The notes below the pieces were generated by a model, which did no database searches, was not told the origin of the DNA, and worked only from the letters and a program-made list of their open reading frames with translations. The position numbers and the translations under genes are program-made. This document shows, in pieces, positions 14,847 to 22,004 of a stretch of 27,202 nucleotides of DNA. How positions within the stretch are numbered: position 1 is the stretch's first letter; each line of letters begins with the position of its first letter. Origin of the DNA: an uncultured Blautia sp. (GTDB lineage Bacteria > Bacillota > Clostridia > Lachnospirales > Lachnospiraceae); contig NZ_CANTKB010000039.1 in the NCBI RefSeq assembly GCF_947654165.1, forward strand, positions 1 to 27,202, read 5' to 3'.

Positions 14847-16237
14847 TGTACACCCTCTCTTGTGTCTTTCAGGATAATGCCCATAGCTGCCAGTTCATCA
14901 CGGATTTCATCTGCACGCTTGAAGTTTTTCTCTTTTCTCGCTGCCTGGCGTTCTGCGATCAGTCTTTCAATGTCTTCATCCAGAACCTCAGCCTCTTTGT
15001 TTACCAGAAGTCCCATGACATCACTTAAATGCACGATGGTATCCAGAAGATACGTTACAAACGCTTCTGTGCTCTCCCCGTCTGCTTTTGTGTTTGCAAA
15101 TTTCACCAGCTCGAAAATAGCAGCAATGGCATCTGCAGTATTAAAGTCATCTTCCATCGCTTCTTCGTATTTTTTCACGAATCCCTGTGCTTCTTCTTTC
15201 AGTTTCTGTTCTGTTTCTGTCATTTCTGTCTTTGGTGCAGTTTCCAGAAGATGTTTTAACTGTTCTACACAGGTAATGATTCTGTCCAGGGCATTCTTAG
15301 ACGCTTCCATTAATTCTGCACTGAAATTTAACGGACTTCTGTAATGTGCATTCAGCATAAAGAAACGAAGTACCTGAAGGTCATATTTTTCTCCGATTTC
15401 TCTTACTGTAAAGAAGTTTCCAAGAGATTTTGACATTTTCCGGTTGTCAATATTTAAAAACGCATTGTGCATCCAGTATCTTGCAAATTGTTTTCCGTTG
15501 CAGCACTCAGACTGAGCAATCTCATTTTCGTGATGTGGGAAGATCAGGTCTTCACCACCTGCATGAATGTCAATTTCCTCTCCCAGATATTTCCTAGACA
15601 TAACAGAGCATTCAATATGCCATCCCGGGCGGCCTTCACTCCATGGAGATACCCAGAACGGTTCTCCTTCTTTTTTTGGCTTCCAGAGAACGAAATCCAG
15701 CGGATCTTCCTTCTGGTCTTCTCCTGACACCTGCAAAGCACGGAAACCGGACTGCAGATCTTCCAGATTCTTATGAGACAATTTTCCGTATTCCTTGAAA
15801 TTTTTCACACGGAAATATACGGTTCCGTTTACTTCATATGCGAAACCTTTGTCGATCAAAGTCTGAATCATATCGATCATGCCGTCAATTTCCTGTGTAG
15901 CCAACGGATGTGTGGTAGCTTCTTTTACATTCATGTCTGCCATATCTTTTTTGCATTCTTTGATGTAACGGGAAGAAATCTCATCTGCACTTACGCCCTC
16001 TTCCACTGCTTTTGCGATGATTTTATCATCCACATCTGTGAAGTTGGACACATAGTTTACCTCATATCCTTTGTATTCCATGTAGCGGCGGACAGTGTCA
16101 AATACGATCATAGGTCTTGCATTTCCGATGTGGATAAAATTGTAGACCGTAGGTCCGCAGACATACATCTTTACCTTTCCTTCTTCCAAAGGAATGAATT
16201 CTTCTTTTCTTTTTGTCAATGTGTTATAAATTTTCAT
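14831..16237 (-). CDS. cysS: cysteinyl-tRNA synthetase
   Basis: A 468-residue class I aminoacyl-tRNA synthetase that charges tRNA-Cys. The HIGN motif is at 36-39 (HIGNARPMIVFD) and KMSKS is at 267-271. Candidate zinc ligands for cysteine discrimination are visible at C27, C210 (GWHIECS), H235 (FPHHENE) and E239. The C-terminal DALR/anticodon-binding part ends in ADEIRDELAAMGIILKDTREGVQW, the usual CysS ending. It is the second gene after cysE, overlapping it by 14 nt, and lies downstream of a T-box that senses uncharged tRNA-Cys, so its supply responds to its own substrate. Confidence 0.97.
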   Translation of the reverse strand: MKIYNTLTKRKEEFIPLEEGKVKMYVCGPTVYNFIHIGNARPMIVFDTVRRYMEYKGYEVNYVSNFTDVDDKIIAKAVEEGVSADEISSRYIKECKKDMADMNVKEATTHPLATQEIDGMIDMIQTLIDKGFAYEVNGTVYFRVKNFKEYGKLSHKNLEDLQSGFRALQVSGEDQKEDPLDFVLWKPKKEGEPFWVSPWSEGRPGWHIECSVMSRKYLGEEIDIHAGGEDLIFPHHENEIAQSECCNGKQFARYWMHNAFLNIDNRKMSKSLGNFFTVREIGEKYDLQVLRFFMLNAHYRSPLNFSAELMEASKNALDRIITCVEQLKHLLETAPKTEMTETEQKLKEEAQGFVKKYEEAMEDDFNTADAIAAIFELVKFANTKADGESTEAFVTYLLDTIVHLSDVMGLLVNKEAEVLDEDIERLIAERQAARKEKNFKRADEIRDELAAMGIILKDTREGVQWKRA

Positions 16238-16964
16238 TTTCTCTTTGCTCCTTTTTCATATTCTGTTCTGCAAGTTCTCTTGCCCTGCGGCATTTTGCTT
16301 CTCTTTCCTGCATATCTTTCAGCTCATAATTCATCTTCTGAAGTTCTGAGCGAAGCTGTTCATTTTCTCTCTGGAGATAATGAATATCATCCAGTGTCGG
16401 ATCCGGCAGATGTACCTGATCCATATCCACTCTCGGCACCTTCTGGTTTTCTTTTTTCACCACTCGGCCCGGAACACCGACCACCGTACAGTTAGGCGGA
16501 ACCTCCTCCAGCACTACACTTCCGGCACCAATCTTGGAATTCTCCCCAATGGTAAAAGAACCAAGGATCTTTGCTCCTGCACTGACCATGACATTGTCTT
16601 TCAAGGTAGGATGACGCTTTCCGGTCTCCTTGCCGGTTCCGCCTAAGGTCACACCCTGATACAGAGTGACATTGTCCCCGATAATGGTGGTCTCTCCAAT
16701 GATCACACCCGAACCATGGTCAATAAACAGCCCTTTTCCTATGGTTGCTCCCGGATGAATCTCAATTCCTGTTTTTCTGGCAGCTCTCTGAGAAATCCAC
16801 CGTGCGAGAAAATAGTGGCCTTTTTCATATAGTTTATGTGCTTTTCTGTATTGTATCATAACACGAAAGCTGGGGTACAGCAAAACTTCTAATGGAGTCT
16901 TAATTGCCGGGTCCCTCTCCTGAATCACCTGAAACTCTTCCTTAATATGAGTAATAAATCCCAT
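16224..16964 (-). CDS. cysE: serine O-acetyltransferase
   Basis: A 246-residue enzyme that acetylates L-serine with acetyl-CoA to give O-acetylserine, the precursor for cysteine synthesis. The N-terminal helical domain begins FKEEFQVIQERDPAIKTPLEVLLYPS when aligned by eye with EpsC-type enzymes. A left-handed beta-helix of hexapeptide repeats follows (about 66-165), with the catalytic segment DHGSGVVIGETTIIGDN-like at about 90-105. An unusual charged, coiled-coil-like tail of about 60 residues (YLQRENEQLRSELQKMNYELKDMQEREAKCRR) follows the domain and makes it longer than the minimal short form. It is the first gene after the T-box leader, and ATG at 16964 follows AAGGAAG. Confidence 0.94.
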   Translation of the reverse strand: MGFITHIKEEFQVIQERDPAIKTPLEVLLYPSFRVMIQYRKAHKLYEKGHYFLARWISQRAARKTGIEIHPGATIGKGLFIDHGSGVIIGETTIIGDNVTLYQGVTLGGTGKETGKRHPTLKDNVMVSAGAKILGSFTIGENSKIGAGSVVLEEVPPNCTVVGVPGRVVKKENQKVPRVDMDQVHLPDPTLDDIHYLQRENEQLRSELQKMNYELKDMQEREAKCRRARELAEQNMKKEQRENENL

Positions 16965-16991
16965 GTCACACTTCCTTTCTACTTATTCTTC

Positions 16992-17272
16992 AAAAGAAAA
17001 ACCTCTATGCTGCATTTCCACAACATAGAGGCGAAATAATTCCGTGGTTCCACTCTACTTGAAAGCATAACGATGCTTTCCACTCATCTCCCATAACGCT
17101 GGTTCTGCGTATCCGGCTATACCTGATATCTGCACAAAAATCAGATAGTCACCAAATCAGCTCCCGGATGCACCTTCTCAGATTTCTTTTGAGACAGCTT
17201 TCAGCCGGTGACTGTCTCTCTCTGAAAAAGAAAAACTCTGATACTCTTTCCGTTCTTCGCTTTTTCTTATCT
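16992..17272 (-). promoter_or_regulatory. cysteine-specific T-box riboswitch
   Basis: A leader RNA that binds tRNA-Cys. The T-box core reads AGAGTGGAACCACGG on the minus strand (17056-17042). It is followed by the terminator stem CCTCTATG (17031-17024) with CATAGAGG (17009-17002) and a T-rich run. The segment CCTCTA can pair either with TAGAG just before the T-box core (antiterminator) or with its terminator partner, which is the expected switch. Upstream lies a long stem I. I read the specifier codon as TGC at 17172-17170, followed by A, within GGTGCATCC, matching cysteine and the genes controlled. A stem III-type hairpin, GAAAGCAT/ATGCTTTC, precedes the antiterminator. When tRNA-Cys is uncharged, read-through should raise cysE and cysS expression. 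Confidence 0.93.
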
Positions 17273-17278
17273 CTTCTT

Positions 17279-17307
17279 AGTTTATTCATAAATGACGGAT
17301 TTGTCAA
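17279..17307 (-). promoter_or_regulatory. promoter of the T-box/cysE operon
   Basis: On the minus strand the -35 is TTGACA (17307-17302), the spacer is 17 bp and the -10 is TAAACT (17284-17279). This places the transcription start near 17272, at the beginning of the T-box leader. Confidence 0.7.
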
Positions 17308-17375
17308 TGTGTATTTTTTTCTCTTTGCAGGAAATGCCCGAATGGAGCCTGGTCTGTATGCTGTCATGTTTCAGC

Positions 17376-17454
17376 GAACACAGGACAATAGAATCGGTAC
17401 TGTGTTCTGAAATTCAACTTCTGTAAACTCAAACTTCCCACACCGTTTGGTGTG
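17376..17454. repeat. two perfect hairpins upstream of the T-box promoter
   Basis: GAACACAG (17376-17383) pairs with CTGTGTTC (17400-17407) around a 16-nt loop. CACACC (17439-17444) pairs with GGTGTG (17449-17454) around GTTT. Neither is followed by a T run. No reading frame of note covers them, and I cannot assign a role. Confidence 0.4.
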
Positions 17455-17462
17455 CTGCACCT

Positions 17463-17520
17463 AAAAAAATCAATGCTTTCATACGAAGAAAGTTGTGCCG
17501 GCATCGGTGGAAAGCATTGA
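17463..17520 (-). terminator. long-loop terminator downstream of the repeat array
   Basis: Perfect 11-bp inverted repeat TCAATGCTTTC (17470-17480) / GAAAGCATTGA (17510-17520) with a 29-nt loop, followed on the minus strand by TTTTTTT. It looks like an intrinsic terminator for minus-strand transcription coming from the lipoprotein gene through the repeat array, implying an untranslated 3' part of about 470 nt. Confidence 0.6.
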
Positions 17521-17543
17521 TAGCGTTTGGAATTTTATCAGCC

Positions 17544-17878
17544 GGACCACAAATATATTGTAGTAGGTCAAATTCCAAAATTTCTTCGTTCCAACCTACT
17601 TTTTATGTCTCAAATAGGTGGAATTGCATGTTTTTTTCATATAAGCCTACCTTTTTCTGACCCCAACAGGCTAAATTCCAAGCTTTCCTCTTTTCAACTT
17701 ATTTTATGCAGAAAAACATAGACTAAATTTAGAGAATCTCACTCAGCAGCCTATTTGTCTTCAAAATAAGTAGGTGTAATTTCAGAATTAATTAAAGCCC
17801 ACCTATTCGTGTCCGAAAAAGGTAGGCTAAAAATCACAAAACAAGATTTTCAACTGAAAGAATATTGGAACAGGGGCA
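17544..17878. repeat. degenerate tandem array with 51-53 bp period
   Basis: The motif TAGG followed by YNNAATT recurs at 17564, 17615, 17667, 17719, 17771 and 17823 (steps 51, 52, 52, 52, 52). A partner motif CCTA with a T-rich continuation recurs at 17595, 17646, 17697, 17750 and 17802 (steps 51, 51, 53, 52). A worn seventh copy begins at 17853 and a partial one near 17544. Within each unit CCTA and TAGG are inverted copies 20-22 bp apart, so each can form a small hairpin. About 30 bp per unit are conserved and about 18-20 bp vary. The region has no convincing coding frame. Confidence 0.75.
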
Positions 17879-17993
17879 TCTGATGCAATGCTGTTTTATA
17901 AATTGAAATATTGTTTTTTAAAGATATGAGTCCAATTTTTCATGTGGAAAATTTGCGTAAATAATATCAACTCTGACCGTTCCAAAACAACAG

Positions 17994-18329
17994 TTATTCC
18001 TTTTCTTTAAATTCTATCCATTCATTGTTCATAAAAACCACTACCATTCCATCTTTAAGAATCGCATACGGAGTTTCCGTATTTCTATTAAAATTATCTT
18101 CCCCATCTTTTTGGGGAACACCATTCTCTGCATAAGAAGTAGTATATTGGATCACACTTTCATCCACTTCAACAGGAACAGCCGTATCGGTAGAATAGTA
18201 ATTTCTTCCGTTTATCATTATGGTTGCAGGATAATCGCCACGATAATTGCGGCTTTCATATTTTCCACAACCAACCTGTGAACATACAAGAATAGCAAGA
18301 ATAACCATCTTTAATATAAACTTCTTCAT
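17994..18329 (-). CDS. small lipoprotein of unknown function
   Basis: A 111-residue protein I do not recognise. It begins MKKFILKMVILAILVCSQVGCGK: a basic start, a hydrophobic core and a lipobox ending in cysteine at 21, so it should be lipid-anchored on the outer face of the membrane. The mature part is short and polar, with YPATIMINGRNYYSTDTAVPVEVDE and a C-terminal AILKDGMVVVFMNNEWIEF of likely beta-strand character. I use the ATG at 18329, which follows GGAGGTG by 6 nt; an in-frame ATG six codons earlier lies before that site. It follows the small membrane protein at 18377-18556 by 47 nt. Composition and codon use are AT-richer than the neighbouring housekeeping genes, which may mean a recently acquired or fast-evolving locus. 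Confidence 0.75.
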   Translation of the reverse strand: MKKFILKMVILAILVCSQVGCGKYESRNYRGDYPATIMINGRNYYSTDTAVPVEVDESVIQYTTSYAENGVPQKDGEDNFNRNTETPYAILKDGMVVVFMNNEWIEFKEKE

Positions 18330-18376
18330 GCTAACACCTCCGAACATTTCATTTTTTTACTCTGTATCACGAAACT

Positions 18377-18556
18377 TCAGCCTTGCAAAATAACACTCAT
18401 AAACATAACAATCATAATCAGCAATATTATTACCCCTAAAATCAATGAAACAACCGCTGCTGCTTTTACTAATTTGGGATTTTCATTTATAGCAAAACAT
18501 TTTTCTAATGCATCGAAAGCTAAAACAATTAGTAAGAATAAGAAAATTTTTGCCAT
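18377..18556 (-). CDS. 59-residue small membrane protein
   Basis: A short open frame with ATG at 18556-18554 and TGA at 18379-18377. It translates to 59 residues with two hydrophobic segments, MAKIFLFLLIVLAFDAL at the N-terminus and a long one (about 33-57) rich in V, I, L and M. A charged loop ENPKLVK lies between them. GAGGGAG lies about 8 nt upstream as a ribosome-binding site. It precedes the lipoprotein gene on the same strand and probably forms an operon with it. No family recognised. Reality rests on the clean two-helix pattern, the ribosome-binding site and the operon position. Confidence 0.6.
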   Translation of the reverse strand: MAKIFLFLLIVLAFDALEKCFAINENPKLVKAAAVVSLILGVIILLIMIVMFMSVILQG

Positions 18557-18707
18557 ATACCCACTCCCTCATCTTCAAATAGACTGGTACAAGAATCCTC
18601 CTGAAAAGTTGTATTTTCCATATGTTCTACATTTCTAACTTCATCTTATCACATTGTTCTGTTTCATCACAGCTTAAATTTATCTTCCCCAAAAACAAAG
18701 TAAACAC
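18557..18707. other. gap between the small membrane gene and the gdhA terminator
   Basis: AT-rich and presumably holds the promoter of the small-protein operon, but I could not find a convincing -35/-10 pair. An AGGAGG near 18595 is not followed by a usable start codon. Confidence 0.4.
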
Positions 18708-18746
18708 AAAAACTCCCACAGAAATCCATGATGATCTCTGTGGGAG
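18708..18746 (-). terminator. terminator of gdhA
   Basis: Perfect 10-bp stem CTCCCACAGA (18713-18722) / TCTGTGGGAG (18737-18746), with TTTTTG following on the minus strand, about 23 nt past the gdhA stop. Confidence 0.88.
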
Positions 18747-18768
18747 CACTTTTTTCTCTATTTTCTTA

Positions 18769-20103
18769 TTAGCAAACGCCCTGTGCCAGCATTGCTTCTG
18801 CAACTTTTTCAAATCCTGCTGCATTAGCTCCTACTACATAGTTGCCTTCAAATCCGTATTTCTTAGCAGCATCAACCATATTGTGGCAGATGTTTACCAT
18901 GATTCCCTGAAGTTTGGCATCTACTTCTTCGAAACTCCAGCTTAAACGCTCGCTGTTCTGAGACATTTCCAGAGCAGAAGTAGCTACACCACCTGCATTG
19001 GCAGCTTTTCCCGGTGCGAAGATAATGCCATTGTCCTGTAAGTATTTGGTAGCTTCCAGAGTGGTAGGCATATTCGCACCTTCACATACTGCAAAGCATC
19101 CGTTCTGCACCAACAGTTTTGCATCGTCAAGCGTAAGTTCGTTCTGTGTAGCACATGGCAGGGCAACATCACATTTTACGCTCCATACGCCTTTTCCTTC
19201 GTGATATTCAGCGTTTGGTCTGTACTTGGTGTACTCAGACAGGCGGGCACGTTTTACTTCTTTGATTTCTTTTAACGCAGCCAGATCAATGCCTTCCGGA
19301 TCATATACCCAGCCTGTGGAATCTGTACAGGTCACTGGTTTTGCACCTAACTGATATGCTTTTTCGATTGCATAGGTAGCTACGTTTCCTGCTCCGGATA
19401 CTGCTACCGTCTTGCCTGCCAGCTCTTTTCCGTTGAGTTTTAACAGTTCTTCTGTAAGGTACAGAAGTCCGTATCCTGTAGCCTGTGTTCTTACCAGAGA
19501 ACCGCCGTAGGTCAGACCTTTTCCTGTGAGAACTCCTTCGTAAACATCACGGATTCTCTTATACTGTCCGAACAGATATCCGATCTCTCTTGCACCAACA
19601 CCGATATCACCGGCAGGTACATCGGTATCTGCTCCGATGTGACGGTATAATTCTGTCATAAAGCTCTGACAGAATGCCATTACTTCACGGTCTGATTTCC
19701 CTTTTGGATCAAAATCAGAACCACCCTTGCCGCCTCCGATTGGAAGTCCGGTCAGTGAGTTCTTGAAAATCTGCTCAAATCCCAGGAATTTGATGATGCT
19801 CAAGTTTACAGATGGATGGAGTCTTAAACCTCCCTTGTATGGTCCGATTGCACTGTTAAACTGTACACGGTAACCTTTATTTACCTGTACCTTGCCCTCA
19901 TCATCTACCCATGGAACACGGAACATGATAATACGCTCCGGTTCAACCAGACGCTCTAAAAGTGCTTCTTTGCGATATTTTTCTTCGTTGGCTTCAACAA
20001 CTGCTCTCAGGGAATCCAGAACTTCTTTTACTGCCTGATGAAACTCAGCCTCTCCCGGATTTCTTTTCACTACTGATTCAATAACCTCATCTACATATGA
20101 CAT
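18769..20103 (-). CDS. gdhA: NADP-type glutamate dehydrogenase
   Basis: A 444-residue hexameric-type glutamate dehydrogenase. It interconverts 2-oxoglutarate plus ammonia and L-glutamate. The substrate domain carries KGGLRLHPSVNLSIIKFLGFEQ and the catalytic lysine in PIGGGKGGSDFDP (K126). The nucleotide-binding domain begins around GKTVAVSGAGNVATYA (about 230-240). Length and the GGGKGGSDFDPKGKSD motif match the small NADP-specific bacterial enzymes used for ammonium assimilation; coenzyme preference is inferred from the family. ATG follows AGGAGG. It is a single-gene unit with a clear promoter at 20161-20189 and a terminator. Confidence 0.96.
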   Translation of the reverse strand: MSYVDEVIESVVKRNPGEAEFHQAVKEVLDSLRAVVEANEEKYRKEALLERLVEPERIIMFRVPWVDDEGKVQVNKGYRVQFNSAIGPYKGGLRLHPSVNLSIIKFLGFEQIFKNSLTGLPIGGGKGGSDFDPKGKSDREVMAFCQSFMTELYRHIGADTDVPAGDIGVGAREIGYLFGQYKRIRDVYEGVLTGKGLTYGGSLVRTQATGYGLLYLTEELLKLNGKELAGKTVAVSGAGNVATYAIEKAYQLGAKPVTCTDSTGWVYDPEGIDLAALKEIKEVKRARLSEYTKYRPNAEYHEGKGVWSVKCDVALPCATQNELTLDDAKLLVQNGCFAVCEGANMPTTLEATKYLQDNGIIFAPGKAANAGGVATSALEMSQNSERLSWSFEEVDAKLQGIMVNICHNMVDAAKKYGFEGNYVVGANAAGFEKVAEAMLAQGVC

Positions 20104-20160
20104 GACCGTTCCTCCTGTTGAATATTATTTTAAAAAATTCATTTCTTTTTCATGGTTTGT

Positions 20161-20189
20161 ATTATAAAACCATCTTTTCTATTTTGCAA
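20161..20189 (-). promoter_or_regulatory. promoter of gdhA
   Basis: On the minus strand the -35 is TTGCAA (20189-20184), the spacer is 17 bp and the -10 is TATAAT (20166-20161). The -10 is enclosed by the perfect inverted repeat TGGTTT/AAACCA, which could be a regulator site. Confidence 0.7.
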
Positions 20190-20312
20190 GTTTATTTTTT
20201 ATTTCCTGCATATTTTTTGATTATATCTGATATTCCTCATTTTTATGGATATCTTTTGAAACTTTTATTTTTATCTACTTCATTTGCTCTCTCACAATAA
20301 AGCAATCCCTCA

Positions 20313-21866
20313 TTAAATTCTGGTAGTCCAGGAAGCACAGTCCCATACCTGGGTAGCCAGACCTTCATAGAACTCCGGCTCATGGCATACCATCAGAATC
20401 GTTCCTTTATATTCCTGTAACGCTCTCTTTAACTCTTCTTTTGCTTCTACATCCAGATGATTGGTAGGCTCGTCCAGGATCAACACATTGGTCTCTGTAT
20501 TGATGATCTTACAAAGCCTTACCTTGGCCTGTTCTCCTCCGCTCAACACACGGACCAGACTTTCAATATGCTTGGTAGTGAGTCCGCATTTTGCCAGGGC
20601 AGCCCGTACTTCATACTGAGTGTAAGACGGGAATACATCCCAGATTTCCTGAATACAGGTATTTTTATTTCCCGGTGCCATTTCCTGTTCAAAATAGCCG
20701 ATTTCCAGATAATCTCCCAACTGTACTTTTCCGGAGATTGGAGGAATCAATCCTAAAATACTCTTCAGCAAGGTGGTCTTTCCGATTCCGTTTGCTCCGG
20801 TAAGGACGATCTTATCTCCTCGTTCCACACGAAACGCCAATGGCTTTGACAGAGGTTCTTCATAACCGATGACCAGATCTTCGGTCTCCACGACAAAACG
20901 GCTGGGGGTTCTGGCTGTCTTGAAATGAAATTCCGGCTTTGGTTTTTCCTTCGCCAGTTCGATCACATCCATCTTATCCAGCTTTTTCTGTCTGGACATA
21001 GCCATGTTTCTGGTAGCCACTCTTGCTTTATTTCTGGCCACAAAATCTTTTAATTCACTGATTTCCTGCTGCTGCCGGTTATAGGCTGCCTCCAGTTGGG
21101 CTTTCTTCACTGCATAAACTTCCTGAAAATGATCATAATCTCCTACATAACGATTCAGTTCCTGATTATCCATATGATAGATCAGGTTCACCACACTATT
21201 TAAAAATGGAATATCATGGGAAATCAGAATAAAAGCATTCTCATATTCCTGAAGATAGCGTTTCAGCCATTCAATATGCTCTACGTCCAGATAGTTGGTA
21301 GGCTCGTCTAAAAGCAAAATATCCGGCTTTTCCAGAAGCAGTTTACCAAGAAGGATTTTGGTTCTCTGTCCACCGCTTAAGTCTGTCACATCCTTATCCA
21401 GTCCGATTGCCGTAAGCCCCAGAGCCCTTGCCACTTCTTCCACCTTGGAATCAATGATATAAAAATCATGAACCGTGAGCATATCCTGAATGGTTCCCAG
21501 TTCTTCCATCATGTTTTCCAGTTCCTCAGGGGAAGCTTCCCCCATACGGTCACAGATGGCATTCATCTGCTCTTCCATCTCAAAAAGCCAGGCAAAGGCA
21601 GATTTCAGTACATCCCGGATGGTCATTCCTTTTTCCAGGACGGTATGCTGATCCAGGTAGCCGACTCTCACATTTTTTGCCCATTCAATCTTCCCTTCAT
21701 CCGGCATCAGCTTTCCGGTAATAATATTCATAAACGTAGACTTTCCTTCGCCGTTAGCACCTACCAGACCGATATGTTCTCCCTTCAGCAGACGGAAAGA
21801 CACATCCTGGAAGATTGCCCGGTCTCCAAAACCGTGGGAAAGGTTCTGCACATTTAATATACTCAT
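20313..21866 (-). CDS. ABC-F family ATPase
   Basis: A 517-residue protein with two tandem ATPase domains and no membrane segments, the mark of ABC-F proteins, which act on the ribosome rather than in transport. Domain 1 has Walker A GANGEGKST (35-43), signature LSGGQRTK and Walker B ILLLDEPTNYLD. Domain 2 has GANGIGKTT, LSGGEQAKV and VLILDEPTNHLD. Between them lies a charged linker rich in K, R and E (about 240-320), which in this family contacts tRNA in the ribosomal E site. Overall resemblance is to the YkpA/YbiT-type housekeeping branch, with no strong sign of an antibiotic-resistance type, but the exact branch is not settled. ATG at 21866 follows AAGGAG, and its promoter is at 21913-21941. 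No clear terminator follows it. Confidence 0.92.
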   Translation of the reverse strand: MSILNVQNLSHGFGDRAIFQDVSFRLLKGEHIGLVGANGEGKSTFMNIITGKLMPDEGKIEWAKNVRVGYLDQHTVLEKGMTIRDVLKSAFAWLFEMEEQMNAICDRMGEASPEELENMMEELGTIQDMLTVHDFYIIDSKVEEVARALGLTAIGLDKDVTDLSGGQRTKILLGKLLLEKPDILLLDEPTNYLDVEHIEWLKRYLQEYENAFILISHDIPFLNSVVNLIYHMDNQELNRYVGDYDHFQEVYAVKKAQLEAAYNRQQQEISELKDFVARNKARVATRNMAMSRQKKLDKMDVIELAKEKPKPEFHFKTARTPSRFVVETEDLVIGYEEPLSKPLAFRVERGDKIVLTGANGIGKTTLLKSILGLIPPISGKVQLGDYLEIGYFEQEMAPGNKNTCIQEIWDVFPSYTQYEVRAALAKCGLTTKHIESLVRVLSGGEQAKVRLCKIINTETNVLILDEPTNHLDVEAKEELKRALQEYKGTILMVCHEPEFYEGLATQVWDCASWTTRI

Positions 21867-21912
21867 GTTTATTTCTCCTTATTCTTTCTGTTGTTTCACA
21901 AACCTGTCTTTC

Positions 21913-21941
21913 ATTATATCCTTCCCAGAAAAGAAAAGCAA
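21913..21941 (-). promoter_or_regulatory. promoter of the ABC-F gene
   Basis: On the minus strand the -35 is TTGCTT (21941-21936), the spacer is 17 bp and the -10 is TATAAT (21918-21913). The -35 lies in the T-rich tail of the preceding ispF terminator. Confidence 0.75.
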
Positions 21942-21942
21942 G

Positions 21943-21977
21943 AAAACCGGCTCTCTTTTCCATGAGAAACCGGTTTT
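21943..21977 (-). terminator. terminator of the csoR-copA-ispF operon
   Basis: Perfect stem AAAACCGG (21943-21950) / CCGGTTTT (21970-21977) with an inner TCTC/GAGA pairing, followed on the minus strand by TTCTTGCTTTT. It lies about 28 nt past the ispF stop. Confidence 0.8.
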
Positions 21978-22004
21978 TCCAACGTTGATCCTTCTATTTT
22001 CAGC

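Noticed and set aside
15773..16495. Long plus-strand frame (240 codons) opposite cysS and cysE
   Set aside because: Antisense shadow of two clear conserved genes; cysteine- and phenylalanine-rich composition and no ribosome-binding site.
17149..17367. Minus-strand frame of 72 codons upstream of cysE
   Set aside because: It coincides with the T-box leader and its promoter, has no ribosome-binding site, and its basic composition follows from the leader RNA.
17544..17878. Repeat array considered as a CRISPR
   Set aside because: Units are too divergent from one another, the variable parts are too short at about 18-20 bp, and no cas gene is in the window.
20313..21866. ABC-F protein read as an antibiotic-resistance factor
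   Set aside because: Motifs and linker look like the housekeeping YkpA/YbiT branch; nothing around it suggests a resistance or mobile context.
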